Notes under the pieces: generated by a model
Seen by the model: only the letters and a program-made list of their open reading frames with translations
What the model was told of the DNA's origin: nothing
Database searches by the model: none
Position numbers and translations under genes: made by a program
DNA from: an uncultured Pelagibacteraceae bacterium
Lineage (GTDB): Bacteria; Pseudomonadota; Alphaproteobacteria; Pelagibacterales; Pelagibacteraceae
Assembly (NCBI GenBank): GCA_902560075.1
Contig: CACEKE010000003.1
Coordinates: forward strand, 80,211 to 144,210
Reading direction: 5' to 3'
Length of the DNA stretch: 64,000 nucleotides
Part shown: positions 1 to 9,104 of the stretch, piece by piece
How the letters are laid out: every line of letters begins with the position of its first letter
Position numbering within the stretch: position 1 is the stretch's first letter

Positions 1-1006
1 CCTGTAATTCCGGTAACAGATCTGAAGGTTTTGCAAGTTGAAAAGCACCAGATGCTATAAATAAAATATGATCAGTTTTGACAGGCCCATATTTAGTGCT
101 AACAGTTGTACCTTCTATTAACGGCAATAGATCTCTTTGAACACCTTCTCTTGAAACGTCACCACCAACTCTATCTGTTCTTGCAGAAATTTTGTCTATC
201 TCATCTAGAAAAACAATTCCATTATTTTCTGTAGTATTTTTGGCAGACTTTATTATTTTATCTTGCTCTATAAGTTTATCTGACTCCTCATTCATTAGAA
301 TTTCATAGGATTCTTTTACTGACATTTTTTTTCTTTTTGGCTTACTGCCCATAGATTTTCCAAGCATATCTGAAATATTAATCATCCCAATATTTGCTCC
401 AGGCATTCCTGGAATTTCAAATGAAGGCATACCTCCGCTTTCACTCACAGCAATTTCAATCTCGTTATCATCTAAATCGCCACTTCGTAATCTTTTTCGG
501 AAACTCTCTCTTGTAGCAATGCTTGCTTTTGGACCAACTAATGCGTCTAGAACTCTTTCTTCAGCTAATTTTTGTACTTGAGCTTTAACTTCTTTTCTTT
601 TTTTAACTTTCTCCATTGAGATTGCTATTTCTAATAAATCTCTAACTATTTGTTCAACATCTCTACCTACATAACCTACTTCGGTAAATCTTGTAGCTTC
701 TACTTTAACAAAAGGAGCTTCAGCAAGTTTTGATAGTCTTCTTGAAATTTCTGTTTTACCTACACCTGTTGGACCTATCATTAAGATATTTTTAGGTAAA
801 ACCTCATCTTTCATATCTCCAGTTAATGCTTGTCTTCTCCATCTATTTCTTAAAGCTATTGCAACTGCTCTTTTGGCTTTATTTTGTCCTACCACAAATC
901 TATCTAGTTCTGAGACTATTTCTCTTGGCGAAAGAGAAGTGGTTAAATTTTCTTTTTCCTCTTTTTTATCTTTAGGTTTTAAAGTTGTTACGTTTGATTT
1001 TTCCAT
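1..1006 (-). CDS. hslU: ATP-dependent protease ATPase subunit HslU (3' end beyond window)
   Basis: AAA+ unfoldase that feeds proteins to the HslV peptidase chamber in the cytoplasm. The first 335 residues are visible. The Walker A motif GPTGVGKT lies at residues 78-85, followed by the [10 protein letters not shown] pore-loop region, the intermediate domain, and a Walker B stretch [11 protein letters not shown]. The frame stays open to the window edge at SDLLPELQ, so the gene is cut by the window rather than broken. The N-terminus carries about 20 extra charged residues compared with my recollection of E. coli HslU, before the conserved [10 protein letters not shown] block. The start codon shares one base with the hslV stop (TAATG), so the two are translationally coupled. 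Confidence 0.96.
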   Translation of the reverse strand, partial: MEKSNVTTLKPKDKKEEKENLTTSLSPREIVSELDRFVVGQNKAKRAVAIALRNRWRRQALTGDMKDEVLPKNILMIGPTGVGKTEISRRLSKLAEAPFVKVEATRFTEVGYVGRDVEQIVRDLLEIAISMEKVKKRKEVKAQVQKLAEERVLDALVGPKASIATRESFRKRLRSGDLDDNEIEIAVSESGGMPSFEIPGMPGANIGMINISDMLGKSMGSKPKRKKMSVKESYEILMNEESDKLIEQDKIIKSAKNTTENNGIVFLDEIDKISARTDRVGGDVSREGVQRDLLPLIEGTTVSTKYGPVKTDHILFIASGAFQLAKPSDLLPELQ

Positions 1007-1521
1007 TATACTTTTTCAATATTTAAATTATTATTTGTGAATACACATATATCAGAAGCTACTTTAATTGCTTTTTTTGCAACGTCTTCTGCGGACATAT
1101 CGGTATCCATTAAAACCTTTGCAGCCGCTAATGCATAATTTCCACCCGAGCCTATTCCTATAACATCACCTTCTGGTTCTAAAACATCTCCTGTACCAGA
1201 GATTATAAAACTCTTTTCTTTATCTGCCACAGCCATTAAAGCTTCTAATCTTCTCAGATATTTATCAGTTCTCCAATCTTTTGCTAATTCTACAGCAGAT
1301 CTCGAAAGATTACCTGCATGTTTTTCTAATTTTGATTCTAATCTCTCAAATAAAGTTAGTGCGTCAGCTGTTGATCCTGCAAATCCAGCTACGACATCTC
1401 TTTTTTCAATTCTTCTAACTTTTTTAGCTGTGCTTTTAATAACAGTATTCCCCATACTAACTTGTCCATCGCCCGCCACAACTACGTCATTATTTTTTCT
1501 TACTAATACAATTGTTGTCAT
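1006..1521 (-). CDS. hslV: ATP-dependent protease peptidase subunit HslV
   Basis: Proteasome-like threonine peptidase that forms the proteolytic core of HslVU. The protein begins MTTIVLVRK; removal of Met exposes the catalytic N-terminal threonine. The stretches [11 protein letters not shown] and [12 protein letters not shown] and the glycine-rich GIGSGGNYA region are diagnostic. The length of 171 residues is usual for the family. It is first in the hslVU operon, overlaps hslU by one base and diverges from the histidine operon across an 89-base gap. Confidence 0.97.
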   Translation of the reverse strand: MTTIVLVRKNNDVVVAGDGQVSMGNTVIKSTAKKVRRIEKRDVVAGFAGSTADALTLFERLESKLEKHAGNLSRSAVELAKDWRTDKYLRRLEALMAVADKEKSFIISGTGDVLEPEGDVIGIGSGGNYALAAAKVLMDTDMSAEDVAKKAIKVASDICVFTNNNLNIEKV

Positions 1522-1574
1522 GACTATTAGATGGAGATTATTTTTTATACTTCAAGGGGACGAGACTATTATTG

Positions 1575-1597
1575 ATATAGCGAGATAATCGCTATAT
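1575..1597. promoter_or_regulatory. Inverted repeat in the hslV-hisB divergent region
   Basis: Nine-base arms ATATAGCGA and TCGCTATAT flank a five-base GATAA loop. A TTGATA-like -35 at 1572-1577 and a TATATA/TATATG -10 at 1593-1600 overlap the repeat, so it sits inside the likely his promoter and ends 13 bases before hisB. It could be an operator for a dimeric regulator or a short RNA hairpin. There is no T-run, so it does not look like a terminator. Confidence 0.4.
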
Positions 1598-1610
1598 ATG
1601 TTGTTTAAAA

Positions 1611-2201
1611 ATGAAGAGAAAAGCTAAAATAAATAGAAAAACAAAAGAAACCAACATATCTGTTGATATGAATATTGATGGTAAGGGTAAATATAAAATT
1701 GATACTGGAATAGGTTTTCTTAATCACATGCTTGAACAATTATCAAAACACTCTTCAATTGATATGAATATAAAAGCTAAGGGAGATACTCATATTGATC
1801 TTCACCATACAACAGAAGATTCTGGTATTGCAATTGGCGAATGTTTAAAAAAAGCATCAAATAAATTCAAGGGAATTAGACGTTACTCCCACGCTTTAAT
1901 ACCTATGGATGAAGCTTTAACAAGAGTAGTAATAGATGTTTCAAATAGACCTTATTTAATTTGGAATGTAAAATTGAAGGTTGAGAAACTAGGGGAAATG
2001 GATACAGAGCTTTTTAAAGAGTGGTTTCAGGCATTCTCTCAGTCAGCAGGAATTACTTTACACGTAGAAAATATTTATGGTGATAATAGTCACCACATTA
2101 TCGAGTCGTGCTTTAAAGGCCTAGCTAGATCATTAAGAACTGCAATGGAGATAGATCCAAGAAATAAAACAGCTATTCCATCCACAAAAGGTTCTTTATA
2201 A
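1611..2201 (+). CDS. hisB: Imidazoleglycerol-phosphate dehydratase HisB
   Basis: Dehydrates imidazole glycerol phosphate to imidazole acetol phosphate in histidine synthesis. Both manganese-binding histidine motifs are present: [13 protein letters not shown] in the first half and [18 protein letters not shown] near the C-terminus. At 196 residues it is the monofunctional form, without the N-terminal phosphatase domain of enterobacterial HisB. It is first in a five-gene run hisB-H-A-F-E whose members are spaced by 13 bases or less or overlap. No strong Shine-Dalgarno sequence precedes the ATG. Confidence 0.97.
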   Translation: MKRKAKINRKTKETNISVDMNIDGKGKYKIDTGIGFLNHMLEQLSKHSSIDMNIKAKGDTHIDLHHTTEDSGIAIGECLKKASNKFKGIRRYSHALIPMDEALTRVVIDVSNRPYLIWNVKLKVEKLGEMDTELFKEWFQAFSQSAGITLHVENIYGDNSHHIIESCFKGLARSLRTAMEIDPRNKTAIPSTKGSL

Positions 2202-2214
2202 AATTAAAGAATTA

Positions 2215-2841
2215 ATGAAACTATCTATTGTTGATTACAAATCAGGTAATATAAGTTCTGTCATCAATTCGTTTAAAGAAGTAGCTAAAGATAAAGTAAA
2301 TATTGAAGTCACATCTGACATTAAAAAAATAAGTTCAAGTGATAAAGTAGTTTTGCCAGGACAGGGTTCTTTTAAAAGTTGTATTGAGGCTTTAAATAAT
2401 ATCAGTGGTCTAGTGGATGAACTGAATGAATTCGCGATTAATAAAAAAAAACCACTACTAGGTATTTGTGTAGGTTTACAAATGTTCGCTGATGTTGGCT
2501 ACGAAGAAACAGAAACAAAAGGTTTAGGCTGGATATCAGGAAAAGTATCAAAAATCGATAATCAGAACGGAAAATATAAACTTCCTCATATTGGTTGGAA
2601 TGAAATTAATATTGTAAAAGATAGTAAGATTTTTAAAAGTATAGAAAACAATTCTCATATGTACTTTGTTCATAGTTATGAGTTTATACCTACTGATGAT
2701 AAAGTTATTTCATCAACTACTGATTATTCAACAAAAGTAGTTTGTTCAGTTGAAAAAGAAAATATATTTGGAACACAATTTCACCCAGAAAAAAGTGATA
2801 AAACTGGTCTAAAATTAGTTAATAATTTTATAAATTTATAA
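2215..2841 (+). CDS. hisH: Imidazole glycerol phosphate synthase, glutaminase subunit HisH
   Basis: Class I glutamine amidotransferase that passes ammonia to HisF. The nucleophile elbow GICVGLQMF contains the catalytic cysteine, and the C-terminal FGTQFHPEKSD carries the catalytic His and Glu. VLPGQGSF corresponds to the oxyanion-hole region. The length of 208 residues is normal. It starts 13 bases after hisB and its stop is directly followed by the hisA ATG. It should form a heterodimer with the hisF product encoded two genes downstream. Confidence 0.96.
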   Translation: MKLSIVDYKSGNISSVINSFKEVAKDKVNIEVTSDIKKISSSDKVVLPGQGSFKSCIEALNNISGLVDELNEFAINKKKPLLGICVGLQMFADVGYEETETKGLGWISGKVSKIDNQNGKYKLPHIGWNEINIVKDSKIFKSIENNSHMYFVHSYEFIPTDDKVISSTTDYSTKVVCSVEKENIFGTQFHPEKSDKTGLKLVNNFINL

Positions 2842-3567
2842 ATGAAAATTTTTCCCGCGATAGATATTAAAGACAAAAAATGTGTAAGATTAGTTAAAGG
2901 AAACTTTGATAATAAAACCGAGTATGAAATGTCCCCTGTTGAACAAGCTCGTAAGTATAAGGATAGCGGTTTTAAAAATTTACATATTATAGATCTAGAT
3001 GGAGCTTTAACTGGTGAAACAGTAAATTTAGAAATTATTGAAGATATAGTTAAAAAATTCGATATTAATATAGAAGTGGGTGGTGGTGTAAGAAACTTCG
3101 ATAGTATTCAAAAATATACCGATGCTGGTGTTGAAAAAGTTATATTAGGAAGTGCTGCGATCAATGATAAGGAATTTTTAGAGAATGCCTGCAACAAATT
3201 TCCAAATAAAATTGCTTTAGGCTTAGATGCTAAAGATGGATATTTGGCTGTTTCTGGGTGGAAAAAAAATTCTAATTTTAAAACTTTAGATTTTTTAAAA
3301 GAAGTAAACGAATATGGAGTATCAAGATTAATTTATACAGATATTAATAAAGATGGAATGAAAACAAGCCCGAATTTTGAAGGGACTGAAAAAATAGCCA
3401 ATACTTCAAATTTTCCTGTAATAATTTCAGGAGGTGTTTCATCAATAGAAGATATAAAAAAAGCAAAGGAGCTAAACAACAAGAACATAGAGGGCATAAT
3501 AGTGGGAAAAGCAATTTATGATGGAGATATAAAACTAGAAGATTTAGCAAAGGAGATTGATGCTTAA
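2842..3567 (+). CDS. hisA: Phosphoribosylformimino-5-aminoimidazole carboxamide ribotide isomerase HisA
   Basis: Beta/alpha-barrel isomerase that opens the ribose of ProFAR to PRFAR. The N-terminal [17 protein letters not shown] contains the first catalytic aspartate and [14 protein letters not shown] in mid-protein contains the second. IDLDGALTG and GGVRNFDSI are typical half-barrel repeats shared with HisF. It begins immediately after the hisH stop and overlaps the ATG of hisF by 8 bases. Confidence 0.96.
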   Translation: MKIFPAIDIKDKKCVRLVKGNFDNKTEYEMSPVEQARKYKDSGFKNLHIIDLDGALTGETVNLEIIEDIVKKFDINIEVGGGVRNFDSIQKYTDAGVEKVILGSAAINDKEFLENACNKFPNKIALGLDAKDGYLAVSGWKKNSNFKTLDFLKEVNEYGVSRLIYTDINKDGMKTSPNFEGTEKIANTSNFPVIISGGVSSIEDIKKAKELNNKNIEGIIVGKAIYDGDIKLEDLAKEIDA

Positions 3568-4315
3568 AAATAGAATAATACCTTGCTTAGATGTCAAGAA
3601 TGGTAGGGTTGTTAAAGGAATAAATTTTGTTGATTTACAAGATGCTGGAGATCCTGTTGAGCAAGCTAAAATTTATAGTGATGGTGGCGCAGATGAAATT
3701 TGTTTCTTAGATATTACTGCTTCTAATGAAAATCGAGATACAATCTACGAGGTTGTTAAAGAAACTTCAAAAAAATGCTTTGTGCCTTTAACGGTAGGGG
3801 GCGGCGTAAGAAATGTTGAAGATATTAATAAACTACTAAACTGTGGTGCAGATAAGGTATCTATAAATACCGCAGCAGTACAAGATGCAAATGTAGTGGT
3901 TGAAAGTTCAAAAAAATTTGGATCGCAATGTATTGTTGTCGCTATTGATGCTAAAAAAAATGGAGACAAATGGGATGTATACACTCATGGCGGAAGAAAT
4001 AATTCAGGATTAGATGCTTTAGAGTTTGCCAAAAAAATGGAAGATAGTGGAGCAGGAGAACTATTAGTTACTTCTATGGATAGAGACGGAACTCAAATTG
4101 GGTATGATATTGAACTAATGAAAAAGATATCAAAGAAGGTTAATATTCCATTAATAGCATCGGGAGGTGTAGGTAATCTTGATCATATGGTTGAAGGCAT
4201 AAAAGAAGGAAACGCCAGCGCTGTTCTTGCAGCTTCAATATTTCATTATGGAACGCATTCTGTTATAGAAGCAAAAGAATATTTAAATAGCAAAGGAATA
4301 CCAGTAAGAATTTGA
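3560..4315 (+). CDS. hisF: Imidazole glycerol phosphate synthase, cyclase subunit HisF
   Basis: Barrel enzyme that uses ammonia from HisH to make imidazole glycerol phosphate and [19 protein letters not shown] at the N-terminus and [16 protein letters not shown] carry the two catalytic aspartates; [11 protein letters not shown] is a phosphate-binding loop. I chose the ATG at 3560 rather than the in-frame TTG three bases earlier because AGGAG at 3551-3555 gives workable spacing only for the ATG. It overlaps the end of hisA and meets hisE in a TGATG junction. Confidence 0.96.
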   Translation: MLKNRIIPCLDVKNGRVVKGINFVDLQDAGDPVEQAKIYSDGGADEICFLDITASNENRDTIYEVVKETSKKCFVPLTVGGGVRNVEDINKLLNCGADKVSINTAAVQDANVVVESSKKFGSQCIVVAIDAKKNGDKWDVYTHGGRNNSGLDALEFAKKMEDSGAGELLVTSMDRDGTQIGYDIELMKKISKKVNIPLIASGGVGNLDHMVEGIKEGNASAVLAASIFHYGTHSVIEAKEYLNSKGIPVRI

Positions 4316-4587
4316 TGTTAAAAACTTTAGAGGAATTGATAGAATTAATTAGAGAGAGAAAAAAAAGCTCTGATGAGAGTTCATACACTAAAAAACTACT
4401 TCATGATAAAAATCTTAGCTTAGAGAAAGTTAAAGAAGAAGTTGGTGAACTTATAGAGGCAGTTGATAAAAATACTAATACTGTTCACGAGGCTGCAGAT
4501 GTTTTATACCATCTGATGGTATATCTAGAGGCAAATAACATAAATATAGAAGATGTTATGGCCGAATTAGAAAAACGTAAGAAATAA
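4315..4587 (+). CDS. hisE: Phosphoribosyl-ATP pyrophosphatase HisE
   Basis: Hydrolyses phosphoribosyl-ATP to phosphoribosyl-AMP, the second step of histidine synthesis. The MazG-like all-helical fold shows in KVKEEVGELIEAV and EAADVLYHLMVYLEA, which hold the metal-binding acidic residues. It is a 90-residue stand-alone protein with no HisI fusion. The ATG overlaps the hisF TGA; an in-frame TTG one codon earlier is less likely. It is the last gene of the his run, and hisG, hisD, hisC and hisI are not in this window. Confidence 0.93.
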   Translation: MLKTLEELIELIRERKKSSDESSYTKKLLHDKNLSLEKVKEEVGELIEAVDKNTNTVHEAADVLYHLMVYLEANNINIEDVMAELEKRKK

Positions 4588-4663
4588 CTTCATTAATTTA
4601 ATAATATTTGCTACAAATCTAATAAAAATTAGGTTTATTGCGGATTGCCTGATTAAATAAATC

Positions 4664-4669
4664 TATAAT
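4664..4669 (+). promoter_or_regulatory. -10 box for the malyl-CoA lyase operon
   Basis: A perfect TATAAT lies six bases upstream of the ATG at 4676. That puts the expected transcription start at or next to the start codon, so the mRNA would be leaderless. No Shine-Dalgarno sequence is visible. The -35 is unclear: TTGCGG at 4638 would give a 20-base spacer and TTGCCT at 4645 a 13-base spacer. Confidence 0.5.
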
Positions 4670-4675
4670 TAAATT

Positions 4676-5614
4676 ATGAGTCATAAATATTATAAACCCG
4701 CAAATTCAAGATTACATAGAAGTGAATTAGCAGTGCCAGGCTCTGCTCCTAAAATGTTTGAAAAAGCACTTAATTCAGATGCTGATTACGTTTTTTTAGA
4801 TTTAGAGGATGCTGTCTCACCAAATGATAAAATAGCTGCAAGAGAAAATACGATTAAAGCTCTAAAAGAGATTAATTGGAGAGAAAAAGGAAAAACAATA
4901 TCAGTGAGAATAAATGGATTAGATACGCACTATATGTATCGTGATGTAATAGACATTGTAGAACAAGTTGGAGATAAAGTAGACACAATATTAATTCCTA
5001 AAGCAGGAACTGCTAGCGATGTTTATATGGTTGATTGTTTGTTGACACAGATTGAAGAGAGTAAAAAAATTAAAAATAAAATCGGTTTAGAGTGCCTGAT
5101 AGAAACAGCACTCGGAATGTCTAACATAAAAGAAATTGCAACTTCTAGCGAAAGATTAGAAGCACTTCATTTTGGTGTTGCAGATTATGCGGCAAGTTTG
5201 AGAGCAAGAACAGTAGTTATTGGAGGACTAAATCCAGATTATCCTGGAGATCAATGGCATCACGGTTTATCTCAAATGGTTATGACTTGTAGAGCTTATG
5301 GATTAAGAGCTATAGATGGACCATTTGGAGATTTTAATGATCCTGATGGATATACTCTTTCTGCAAAAAGGGCTGCAGCGATAGGAATCGAGGGAAAATG
5401 GGCAATTCATCCTTCTCAAATCGAATTAGCAAACCAAGTTTTCACACCTCCAGAGGCAGAAGTAAAAAAAGCAAAAAGAATTATAGATGAACTCGATAAA
5501 GCTGCTAAGGAAGGCAAAGGTGCTGCTCAATTAGATGGTAGAATGATAGATGCTGCGTCAGCTCGTATGGCTGAAAATATAGTTAACATAGATAAACTAA
5601 TTCAAAAAAAGTAA
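4676..5614 (+). CDS. mcl: L-malyl-CoA (beta-methylmalyl-CoA) lyase, HpcH/HpaI-CitE family
   Basis: Cleaves malyl-CoA to glyoxylate and acetyl-CoA, or runs the reverse condensation. LHRSELAVPGSAPKMFEKA, VFLDLEDAVSPNDK (metal-binding acidic residues), RINGLDTHYMYRD, LIETALGMSNI and GKWAIHPSQI match the Mcl family closely as I remember it. It has the short GLNPDYPGDQWH loop of Rhodobacter-type Mcl1 rather than the longer Methylobacterium form. It lies one base upstream of the two malate-CoA ligase genes, which fixes the substrate as malyl-CoA rather than citryl-CoA. Whether it also acts on beta-methylmalyl-CoA cannot be told from sequence. Confidence 0.9.
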   Translation: MSHKYYKPANSRLHRSELAVPGSAPKMFEKALNSDADYVFLDLEDAVSPNDKIAARENTIKALKEINWREKGKTISVRINGLDTHYMYRDVIDIVEQVGDKVDTILIPKAGTASDVYMVDCLLTQIEESKKIKNKIGLECLIETALGMSNIKEIATSSERLEALHFGVADYAASLRARTVVIGGLNPDYPGDQWHHGLSQMVMTCRAYGLRAIDGPFGDFNDPDGYTLSAKRAAAIGIEGKWAIHPSQIELANQVFTPPEAEVKKAKRIIDELDKAAKEGKGAAQLDGRMIDAASARMAENIVNIDKLIQKK

Positions 5615-5615
5615 T

Positions 5616-6776
5616 ATGGATATTCACGAATACCAAGCAAAAAAACTATTAGCTGAATTTGGAGTTGTTATTCCAAGAGGTGGAATTGCCTACAGTCCAG
5701 AAAACGCTGAAAATAAAGCTCGAGAAATTGGTGGATCTAAATGGGTTGTTAAAGCACAAATACATTCGGGAGCAAGAGGTAAGGCTGGAGGAATTATTTT
5801 ATGCAACTCTCCTTTAGAAGTTGCTCAAGCAACTGATAAGCTTTTAGGAAAAAAATTAGTTACAAATCAGACAGGACCTCAAGGAAAAATAGTAAATAGA
5901 ATTTATGTTGAAGAGGCAACAGATATCAAAAAAGAGTTTTATTTAGGCTTAGTTTTTGACAGAAGTTCTGAAAGTATAATGGTCGTAGCTTCCACAGAAG
6001 GAGGGATGAGTGTTGAGGAAATATCAAAAGAAAAGCCAGAGAGTATCATAAGATCAAAAATTGAAGTTGCAGTTGGTATGCAAAAATTTCAAGCTAGAGA
6101 AATAGCTTTTGGTTTAGGGGTTGCTCCTGAATTAATAAATCGAACAGCAGATACGATTATTGGTTGTTACAGGGCATTTAGTGAGCTAGATGCAACCATG
6201 GTTGAGATTAATCCTTTAGCAGTTTCTGGCCAAGGGCAAATACTTGCCCTAGATTGTAAGATGAGTTTTGACAATAATGCATTATTTAGAAGAAACCAAA
6301 TATCTGAACTAAGAGATAAAACACAAGAAAACCCTAGCGAGGTTTATGCATCAGATAGAGGCTTAAATTATGTAAGTTTAGACGGCAACATTGGAAATAT
6401 AATTAATGGTGCAGGTCTTGCTATGGCGTCGATGGATATGATTAAATTGGCAGGTGGTGAACCCGCAAACTTCTTAGATGTTGGAGGAGGAGCCACACCA
6501 GAAAAAATAGTAAAAGCATTCAAATTAATTTCAATGGACGAAAAAGTAAAAGTTATTTTAGTTAACATATTTGCTGGTATTAACAGATGTGATTGGGTAG
6601 CAGAGGGAATAGTTCAAGCTTTAGATAAAATTGAAATAAATGTTCCACTTGTGATTAGACTAGCAGGCACAAATGTAGACAAAGGAAATAAAATTTTAAG
6701 AGAGAGTAAAATTAAATATATTGAGGCTAATTCACTTGAGGATGCAGCGAATAAAGCTGTAAAAATTTTAAAATAA
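5616..6776 (+). CDS. mtkA: Malate-CoA ligase beta subunit (ATP-grasp)
   Basis: ATP-grasp subunit that, with the downstream alpha subunit, activates malate (or succinate) to its CoA thioester. MDIHEYQAKKLLAEFGV and KAQIHSGARGKAGGI are the ATP-grasp N-domain; EINPLAVSG and LDCKMSFDNNALFRR bind metal and ADP; NFLDVGGGATPEK and NIFAGINRCDWVAEG form the CoA-ligase domain. Paralogous with SucC, but wording such as MSFDDNALFRR-like and INRCDWVAEG resembles methylotroph MtkA from memory. The operon with Mcl supports malate-CoA ligase; a succinyl-CoA synthetase role cannot be excluded. Confidence 0.85.
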   Translation: MDIHEYQAKKLLAEFGVVIPRGGIAYSPENAENKAREIGGSKWVVKAQIHSGARGKAGGIILCNSPLEVAQATDKLLGKKLVTNQTGPQGKIVNRIYVEEATDIKKEFYLGLVFDRSSESIMVVASTEGGMSVEEISKEKPESIIRSKIEVAVGMQKFQAREIAFGLGVAPELINRTADTIIGCYRAFSELDATMVEINPLAVSGQGQILALDCKMSFDNNALFRRNQISELRDKTQENPSEVYASDRGLNYVSLDGNIGNIINGAGLAMASMDMIKLAGGEPANFLDVGGGATPEKIVKAFKLISMDEKVKVILVNIFAGINRCDWVAEGIVQALDKIEINVPLVIRLAGTNVDKGNKILRESKIKYIEANSLEDAANKAVKILK

Positions 6777-6781
6777 TAATC

Positions 6782-7669
6782 ATGGCAGTTATAATAGATA
6801 AAAATACCAAAATTATAATCCAAGGGTTCACAGGTAAAATGGGTACATTTCATGCGGATGAAATGATTAAATATGGATCAAATGTTGTTGGAGGAGTAAC
6901 TCCAGGTAAAGGGGGAACAAAACATTTAAATCTTCCAGTTTTTAATACTGTAAAAGAGGCTGTTGATAGTACAAATGCTACCGCCTCAATTTTATTTGTT
7001 CCGCCAGCATTTGCAGCCGACTCAGCTATGGAAGCTGCTGATGCGGGTATAAGAACATGTGTTGCAATAGTTGATGGCATCCCATCCCATGACATGATAA
7101 AAATTAAAAGATACATGAGAAGGTATTCCAAATCTGAGAAAATGAGTTTAGTAGGGCCCAACTGCGCAGGAATAATAAGTCCTGGTAAATCAATGTTAGG
7201 TATTATGCCTGGACATATTTATAAAGAAGGAAGAGTTGGAATAATTAGCAGATCTGGAACTCTTGGATATGAAGCTGCACAACAATTAAAAGATCTTAAT
7301 ATTGGAATTTCAACAAGTGTTGGGATTGGTGGAGATCCAATAAATGGAAGTTCTTTTAAAGATATAATTGGTAAATTTGAGGAAGATGATGAAACTGATG
7401 CAATACTAATGATTGGAGAAATAGGAGGTCCTCAAGAGGTTGCAGCTGGAGAATTTGCAAAACAAAATATGAAAAAACCTGTTATAGCTTACATAGCAGG
7501 TTTAACCGCTCCAAAAGGTAGGGTAATGGGTCATGCTGGAGCGATAGTCTCTGCCTATGGCGAAAGTGCGGTTGAGAAGGTTGAGATTTTGAAAGAATTT
7601 GGAGTAACCATCTCTAAGAATCCTTCAGTGATGGGAGAAACAGTAAAAAATGTTTTAAGCAAAAAATAA
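6782..7669 (+). CDS. mtkB: Malate-CoA ligase alpha subunit
   Basis: CoA-binding partner of the preceding ATP-grasp subunit; it carries the phosphohistidine. IIQGFTGKMGTFHADEMI and GGVTPGKGG are the CoA-binding Rossmann fold, VGPNCAGIISPGKSMLGIMP and ISRSGTLGYEAA are the family signatures, and MGHAGAIVSAYGES contains the histidine that is phosphorylated. The length of 295 residues is standard. It starts five bases after mtkA and closes the mcl-mtkA-mtkB cassette. Together the three proteins can interconvert malate with glyoxylate plus acetyl-CoA at the cost of one ATP. Confidence 0.86.
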   Translation: MAVIIDKNTKIIIQGFTGKMGTFHADEMIKYGSNVVGGVTPGKGGTKHLNLPVFNTVKEAVDSTNATASILFVPPAFAADSAMEAADAGIRTCVAIVDGIPSHDMIKIKRYMRRYSKSEKMSLVGPNCAGIISPGKSMLGIMPGHIYKEGRVGIISRSGTLGYEAAQQLKDLNIGISTSVGIGGDPINGSSFKDIIGKFEEDDETDAILMIGEIGGPQEVAAGEFAKQNMKKPVIAYIAGLTAPKGRVMGHAGAIVSAYGESAVEKVEILKEFGVTISKNPSVMGETVKNVLSKK

Positions 7670-7679
7670 ACGAGTTGAA

Positions 7680-8045
7680 ATGAAATATGATGACAATAAC
7701 ATTTTTGCAAAGATCTTAAGAGGTGAAATACCCTGTAAAAAAATTTACGAGGATAAATATGTTTTATCTTTTCACGATGTTAACCCACAAAAAAAAGTAC
7801 ATGCATTAGTAATTCCAAAGGGCAAATATGCGAATTTAGACGACTTCAATCAAAATGCCTCTGACGAAGAAATTGTTGGTTTAATAAAAGGAATAACAAC
7901 AGTTGCCAAAAAACTAAATATTTCTGTAGAAAATGGAGACGGGTATAGAACTTTAGCAAATATCGCTGAAAATGGGGGGCAAGAAGTTCCTCATTTGCAT
8001 TTTCATCTATTTGGAGGAGAAAAAATAGGTAAGATGGTATCTTGA
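7680..8045 (+). CDS. HIT family (histidine triad) protein
   Basis: Small nucleotide-binding hydrolase of the HINT branch, probably acting on purine nucleoside phosphoramidates. NIFAKILRGEIPCKKIYED at the N-terminus and the C-terminal triad HLHFHLFGG are both clear. NGGQEVPHLH is the substrate-binding loop. At 121 residues it has the usual HINT length. It sits ten bases after mtkB and is followed after one base by an acetyltransferase gene, so all five genes from 4676 to 8553 may be one transcript. Confidence 0.93.
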   Translation: MKYDDNNIFAKILRGEIPCKKIYEDKYVLSFHDVNPQKKVHALVIPKGKYANLDDFNQNASDEEIVGLIKGITTVAKKLNISVENGDGYRTLANIAENGGQEVPHLHFHLFGGEKIGKMVS

Positions 8046-8046
8046 A

Positions 8047-8553
8047 ATGATTGAAATATTTAGACAATACCTTGAGATAAAAAGTTTAAACGAATTAAAT
8101 GATGTAAAAAAGCCTGATGAAAAATGCAAAATTGAAATTTTAGAAAATCCTGACTTTCAATTAAATAAATTTTTTTATAAACAAATTGGTAAAAATCATA
8201 GGTGGATTGATAGATTATCATGGACTGATCAAAATTGGAGAAGCTATTTAGACAACAAAAATGTCAAAACATTTATATTAAAGCATGATCAAGAATTAGC
8301 TGGTTACTTTGAGCAAATTTTTAACACTGAAAAAAATGAATATGAAATAGCTTATTTTGGAATTTTGACTGAATTCAGAAATAAAAAATATGGATCGTAT
8401 TTATTAGCTTATGCAATTAAATCATGTTTTAAAAAACATATTAATAGGGTTTGGGTTCATACGTGCTCATTAGATCACAAAAATGCAATTTCCAACTATT
8501 TATCAAGAGGAATGAAAGTTTTTAAAAAAGATATTATTAAAATTTCTGCCTAG
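8047..8553 (+). CDS. GNAT family N-acetyltransferase
   Basis: Probable acetyl-CoA-dependent acetyltransferase of unknown substrate. A central strand EYEIAYFGILTEFRNKKYGSY resembles motif A of GNAT enzymes, with an R-x-x-x-x-G-S/G pyrophosphate loop (RNKKYGS). It is followed by VWVHTCSLDHKNAISNYLSRG, the usual motif B helix, and GMKVFKKD. The first 60 residues, rich in Asp and Lys, are not informative. Its TAG stop shares the CTAG at 8550-8553 with the stop of the convergent lolA. Confidence 0.82.
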   Translation: MIEIFRQYLEIKSLNELNDVKKPDEKCKIEILENPDFQLNKFFYKQIGKNHRWIDRLSWTDQNWRSYLDNKNVKTFILKHDQELAGYFEQIFNTEKNEYEIAYFGILTEFRNKKYGSYLLAYAIKSCFKKHINRVWVHTCSLDHKNAISNYLSRGMKVFKKDIIKISA

Positions 8554-9104
8554 TTATTTTTAGGTAGTTTGAAAATGTCATCTTTAATATTTTGATTAAC
8601 TTTTAAATCATAAATATAAGTGATAGTTAAATTTTGGTAAATGTCCTCAGTTTGCCAACCAATTAAATTATAATTATTTTTATCAAAAAAAATATTTAAT
8701 GTTTGATTATTCTCTTCAATAGAAAACAAAAAAAATTTTTCGTCGATTAAACTCCCATTTAAAATTCTCATTTTTCCTAAAATGTATTTTTTGTCTAAGA
8801 GCAGATTTAATGCAGTATCCTTTAATGAGTATCTATAATATTGATTATTTTTATCACTTTTAATAACTAATGAACTTCCATTTGATACTAAAACTTTATT
8901 AAATTTAAAATTATATTTACAATAAATTTTTTTTGGAAAAACTATTGAACAATTACCGGTTTCGTCCTTACCATTTATAGTTTGGGTAAATTCAAAATTT
9001 AAATTTTTGATCTCACTAAAAGTTTTAATTATTTCATTTTTAATAGAACCAAGGGACTTTGTTGAAAATAATATTAAAAAAATTAATAATAAATACTTTT
9101 TCAC
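8550..9104 (-). CDS. lolA: LolA-like outer-membrane lipoprotein carrier protein
   Basis: Periplasmic chaperone that shuttles lipoproteins from the inner to the outer membrane. The N-terminus MKKYLLLIFLILFSTKSLG is a signal peptide. IKNLNFEFTQTINGKDETGNC, the hydrophobic barrel strands and the late NLIGWQTED-NLTITYIYDLKVN region are LolA-like. It starts with GTG, which overlaps the TGA of ftsK (GTGA), so it is translationally coupled to ftsK; ftsK-lolA order is common in Proteobacteria. The 184-residue length is slightly short. The identification rests on fold pattern and neighbourhood. Confidence 0.8.
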   Translation of the reverse strand: MKKYLLLIFLILFSTKSLGSIKNEIIKTFSEIKNLNFEFTQTINGKDETGNCSIVFPKKIYCKYNFKFNKVLVSNGSSLVIKSDKNNQYYRYSLKDTALNLLLDKKYILGKMRILNGSLIDEKFFLFSIEENNQTLNIFFDKNNYNLIGWQTEDIYQNLTITYIYDLKVNQNIKDDIFKLPKNN

